The notes beneath the pieces are model-generated. The model ran no database searches. It worked only from the letters and a program-made list of their open reading frames with translations, and had not been told where the DNA came from. The position numbers were made by a program, and so were the translations under genes. Positions 61,215 to 64,000 of a stretch of 64,000 bases of DNA are shown here, one piece after another. The stretch covers positions 1 through 64,000 of the forward strand of contig NZ_JALM01000081.1 of assembly GCF_000737195.2 (NCBI RefSeq), in the 5' to 3' direction. This stretch comes from Sciscionella sediminilitoris (GTDB lineage: Bacteria; Actinomycetota; Actinomycetes; Mycobacteriales; Pseudonocardiaceae). Within the stretch, counting starts at the first letter, position 1, and the number at the start of each line of letters is the position of its first letter.

Positions 61215-62900
61215 TCAACAGTCCGGGTGCCGGGTGGGGACGTGGTACGCGCCCGAGTGGAAGACAAGGGGCTGCCCGCCGGGCGCGGTGTAGCGTTCCA
61301 CCTCGCCGAGGAAGATGACGTGGTCCCCGGCGGGAACCCGCCGCACGGCGCGGCATTCGAACCGGGCGACCACTCCGGCCAGCAGCGGAACCCCGGCGAT
61401 CCCCTCCTCCAGCTCGACGTCGGCGAATTTGTCCTGGGCCCTGGTGGCGAACTGGCGGGACAGATCGTGCTGGTGCGCCGCGAGCACGTTCACCGCGAAA
61501 TGGCTGGCCTCGGTGAAGCCCGGCAGGCTCGGCGCCCGCTCCGCCGCGCACCAGGACACCAGCGGCGGGTCCACGGACACCGAGGTGAACGAGTTCGCGG
61601 TGACCCCGAGCCGCCGCCCGTCCGGTGCCGTGGTCGTCACCACGGCCACACCCGTGGCGTACTGGCCGAGCGCGGTCCGGTAGTCGCGCTGGTCGAGCCG
61701 TTCGGCCCGGGCCGAGGCGATGAACCGGCGCGCCTCCTCGGCATCGAACCACCAGGGCTGCAGTGAGCGCGGATCGTCGAAGCCGTTGACCAGTGCACGG
61801 GCCAGCTGCGGCGTGTTCGCCGCCTCGGTGAACAGCTCGCGCACCTGCGGCGGGGCCGGGCGCAGCATCGCGTTGGTCCAGGCGACCGCCCACTGCGCCC
61901 AGCCGCGCCAGTAGCGTTCGAAGGTGTGGCGCATCCAGTCGGCGTCGAACGGGTCCGCGCCGCGCCGCAGGATGTTCTCCAGATAGAACGCGGCTGCCTG
62001 AGCGGCGTTGTTCGAGCCCTGCCCGGTGATCGGGTCGTTGAGCACGATCGCGTCGGCCATCCCGAGCACCGGCCGCCCGGCCGCTTCGTTCGCGACCGGC
62101 TTGCGTACCCGCGGGGTCAGCCGTCCGCGGAGCACCCCGGACTCATCGGTCAGCCCGGTCCCGGCGAACCGCTCGTGCAGCGCGGGAAAATGCGCGCGCA
62201 GCAGTTCGAACGTACGGCGCAGGTGTTCGTCCGGGGTGCGCACATCCGCCCAGTGATCCAGCGGCCCACCGGGAAGTCCCTCGAGAACCAGGATGTCGCA
62301 GCACCCGCTCGCGGTCAGCGCGGGCATGGTGAACACCTCCCCGATCCCCTCCGCGATGTGATATGCGAGCTCCGCACCGGGTTCGGCACCGGTGAGATAA
62401 GTCAGCGCGAGCGCGCGCTGCGGGCCCGCGAACGGAGAACGCGCGGGATCCGGGGCGAACATCCCGCCCAGCTCGCCCTTTCCGGAGGACACCACCACCA
62501 GATCGTGGGTGCGGGCGAACTCGTGCACGTCGGCGGCGGTGCACTCCTGGATCCGGAGCTCCCCACCGAGCGCGGCGAACCGTTCCATCCACGCGGCTGC
62601 CTTGATGCGCTGGTCGACCGACTGGGCGGGGAGATCCAGCGGGGCACGGAAGGTGCTCTCACCGTGGTAGCTGACCGTCCGGATCTGCGGGCACGACCGT
62701 TCCCATTCGTCGAGGCCGAGTTCGCGTTCGGTGTGCAGCGCCGAGGCGAACATGCACTGCGAGGAGGTCACCGGCCCGGTGCGTACCTGCTCCGGGGACC
62801 GGTCGTTGACCAGTGTGACCCGATAGTCGTGCGCCACCAGGCCGAGCGCGAGCTGGGCACCGGACTGCCCGGCGCCGACGATCGCGATCCGGCGGGTCAT
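61215..62900 (-). CDS. styA2B: Styrene/indole monooxygenase-flavin reductase fusion (StyA2B-like)
   Basis: A 561-residue natural fusion. Residues 1-400 are a StyA-type FAD monooxygenase (AIVGAGQSGAQLALGL, TSSQCMFASALH, LNDPITGQGSNNA). Residues about 405-555 are an HpaC/StyB-type flavin reductase (YRTALGQYATGVAVV, TANSFTSVSVDPP). This is the StyA2B arrangement, where the reductase half supplies FADH2 to the oxygenase halves. Its start overlaps the StyA1-like stop by 4 nt (ATGA). Such pairs epoxidise styrene or oxidise indole and sulfides. The true substrate here is unknown. Confidence 0.9.
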   Translation of the reverse strand: MTRRIAIVGAGQSGAQLALGLVAHDYRVTLVNDRSPEQVRTGPVTSSQCMFASALHTERELGLDEWERSCPQIRTVSYHGESTFRAPLDLPAQSVDQRIKAAAWMERFAALGGELRIQECTAADVHEFARTHDLVVVSSGKGELGGMFAPDPARSPFAGPQRALALTYLTGAEPGAELAYHIAEGIGEVFTMPALTASGCCDILVLEGLPGGPLDHWADVRTPDEHLRRTFELLRAHFPALHERFAGTGLTDESGVLRGRLTPRVRKPVANEAAGRPVLGMADAIVLNDPITGQGSNNAAQAAAFYLENILRRGADPFDADWMRHTFERYWRGWAQWAVAWTNAMLRPAPPQVRELFTEAANTPQLARALVNGFDDPRSLQPWWFDAEEARRFIASARAERLDQRDYRTALGQYATGVAVVTTTAPDGRRLGVTANSFTSVSVDPPLVSWCAAERAPSLPGFTEASHFAVNVLAAHQHDLSRQFATRAQDKFADVELEEGIAGVPLLAGVVARFECRAVRRVPAGDHVIFLGEVERYTAPGGQPLVFHSGAYHVPTRHPDC

Positions 62901-64000
62901 ACCCGGTCCAGATAGGCCTTGGCGGAATCCGGATCCATGAACCAGTGGAAGTAGTCCCGCGGGTCGTCGAACCCGTTCACGAACCGGTGGCTGATCCGCC
63001 CGTCCTCACCCGCCGCGCCGAACAGGTTCAGCACGTGTTCCGGCAGCGGGGTCAGCAGCGCGTTGGTCCATGCGCTGACGTAGCGGGCGTAGTCCCAGTA
63101 CCGTTCGAAGGCCAGCCGCATGAACTCCGCGTCGAAGGGCCGGTCCCCGTGCGCCAGGATGCTGGCCAGATACGAGGCGGCGCATTTGCTGGCATTGTTC
63201 GATCCCTGCCCGGTGATCGGATCGTTGAGCACGACCACGTCGGCAAGCCCGAGTACTGGTGCGCCGGAGGGCAGAGTGCCGACCGGATGGCGCACCGTCG
63301 GCGGGAACCGGCCGGAAAGGATGCCGTTCTCGTCGGTGAGCGCGATATCCGCGCACCGTCGCGCCTCCCACGGCAGAAAGGTGTCCAGGATCCATTTCGA
63401 GGTCGCCAGGTGCTGTTCCGGGGAACGCACCTCGCCCCAGCAGTCCATCGGACCACCGGGCACGCCTTCGAGCACCATGATCTCGCACGGCCCGCTCGTG
63501 GTGAGCGCGGGAAAGACGAAATACTCGCCGACACCGGGAATCACGTTGAAACAGACGGCCGAATACGGTTCCCTCGGGGTCATCCCGGTGACATAGGTGA
63601 GCGCGAGCGCACGCTGCGGGGCAGCGAAGGTCGAACGCTGCGCGTCCCGCTCGAACAGGCTCGTGATGTCGCCCTTTCCGGCCGCGACGATCACCAGCTC
63701 CGCCTGGCTCGCGTACTCCTCCAGCTCCGCGATACCCGCCTGCGCGTACTCGACCCGCCCGCCCCGGCGTTCGAATTCGGCGAGCCACACCGGCATCTTC
63801 AGCCGCTGGTCCACCGACTGCGCGGGCACATCCAGCCGGGAAGCCCAGGAGATGGCCACACCACCCGCGCCGTCCGGAACGGTGAGCGAAATGCCTTCCA
63901 CCGGCGGGCATTCGGCGTCCCAGAAGTTCAGGCCGAGTGCGTGCTCGCGCATCAGGGCGCTGCCGAACATGCACTGCGAGGAGGTGACCTTTCCGGTCCG
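62897..64000 (-). CDS. styA1: StyA1-like FAD monooxygenase, N-terminus cut by window edge
   Basis: At least 367 residues of a single-component StyA-type FAD epoxidase/monooxygenase. It lacks only the N-terminal Rossmann part beyond the right edge; the frame stays open through TGKVTSSQCMFGSAL to the border. It shares LNDPITGQGSNNASKC and the LEGVPGGPMDCWGEVRSPEQH region with the partner protein. It ends without a reductase domain and overlaps the fused StyA2B-like gene by 4 nt. Together they match the StyA1/StyA2B systems of actinomycetes, in which StyA1 does most of the oxygenation with flavin reduced by StyA2B. Confidence 0.9.
   Translation of the reverse strand, partial: RTGKVTSSQCMFGSALMREHALGLNFWDAECPPVEGISLTVPDGAGGVAISWASRLDVPAQSVDQRLKMPVWLAEFERRGGRVEYAQAGIAELEEYASQAELVIVAAGKGDITSLFERDAQRSTFAAPQRALALTYVTGMTPREPYSAVCFNVIPGVGEYFVFPALTTSGPCEIMVLEGVPGGPMDCWGEVRSPEQHLATSKWILDTFLPWEARRCADIALTDENGILSGRFPPTVRHPVGTLPSGAPVLGLADVVVLNDPITGQGSNNASKCAASYLASILAHGDRPFDAEFMRLAFERYWDYARYVSAWTNALLTPLPEHVLNLFGAAGEDGRISHRFVNGFDDPRDYFHWFMDPDSAKAYLDRV

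Overview
The window is high-GC DNA with many GTG starts, 4-nt ATGA/GTGA gene overlaps, modular polyketide synthase (PKS) and LAL regulator genes. This points to a filamentous actinomycete, perhaps of the Pseudonocardiales; the genus is inference. It holds about 47 protein genes. No tRNA, rRNA or CRISPR array was seen.

Region 1 (1-28.2 kb) is part of a type I polyketide cluster that continues off the left edge. The PKS (1-1091, minus) begins with a bare carrier protein followed by a ketosynthase. Divergent from it is an operon of a FAD L-amino-acid 2-monooxygenase-like enzyme, an AMP-forming acyl ligase, a discrete acyltransferase and a drug exporter. With the nitrilase-type amidase at 22.1 kb these match the amino acid -> amide -> acid -> acyl-AMP -> acyl-ACP starter route known from guanidinobutyryl/aminobutyryl-primed macrolides (marginolactones). 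Regulation is heavy: five large LAL-type LuxR proteins and a PimM-like PAS-LuxR protein. The right part holds SbnA/SbnB-like enzymes for L-2,3-diaminopropionate and a lone KS-AT protein whose first catalytic His is replaced by Asp.

Region 2 (28.5-32.0 kb) is an isolated SF1 helicase with a glycine-zipper hydrophobic segment and a long coiled coil. Region 3 (32.2-37.8 kb) is a small catabolic locus: a Cys racemase/decarboxylase-like enzyme, a transporter, a TetR regulator, an ACMSD-type amidohydrolase, a VOC protein and a divergent LysR regulator. Region 4 (37.8-46.7 kb) is a B12-dependent diol/glycerol dehydratase operon with reactivase and a DUF336 protein. Its GAF regulator diverges from an aldehyde dehydrogenase/DUF779 pair, and both transcription units share a tandem TGCAACGT operator at the same distance from their start codons.

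Region 5 (46.7-48.66 kb) is a foreign-looking insertion with one orphan gene, framed by a perfect 101-bp direct repeat made of the converging 3' ends of the DUF779 and IclR genes. Region 6 (48.6-59.5 kb) holds an IclR regulator, an ADP/GDP-forming acyl-CoA ligase pair and a CoA-acylating aldehyde dehydrogenase. Divergent from these is a transporter/SDR/acylase/deacetylase operon. Three matching predicted IclR operators tie the units together, and the set resembles sulfoacetate-type acid activation. Region 7 (59.5 kb to the edge) is a StyA1/StyA2B-type flavin monooxygenase pair followed by a LuxR protein fused to a periplasmic-binding-protein fold.
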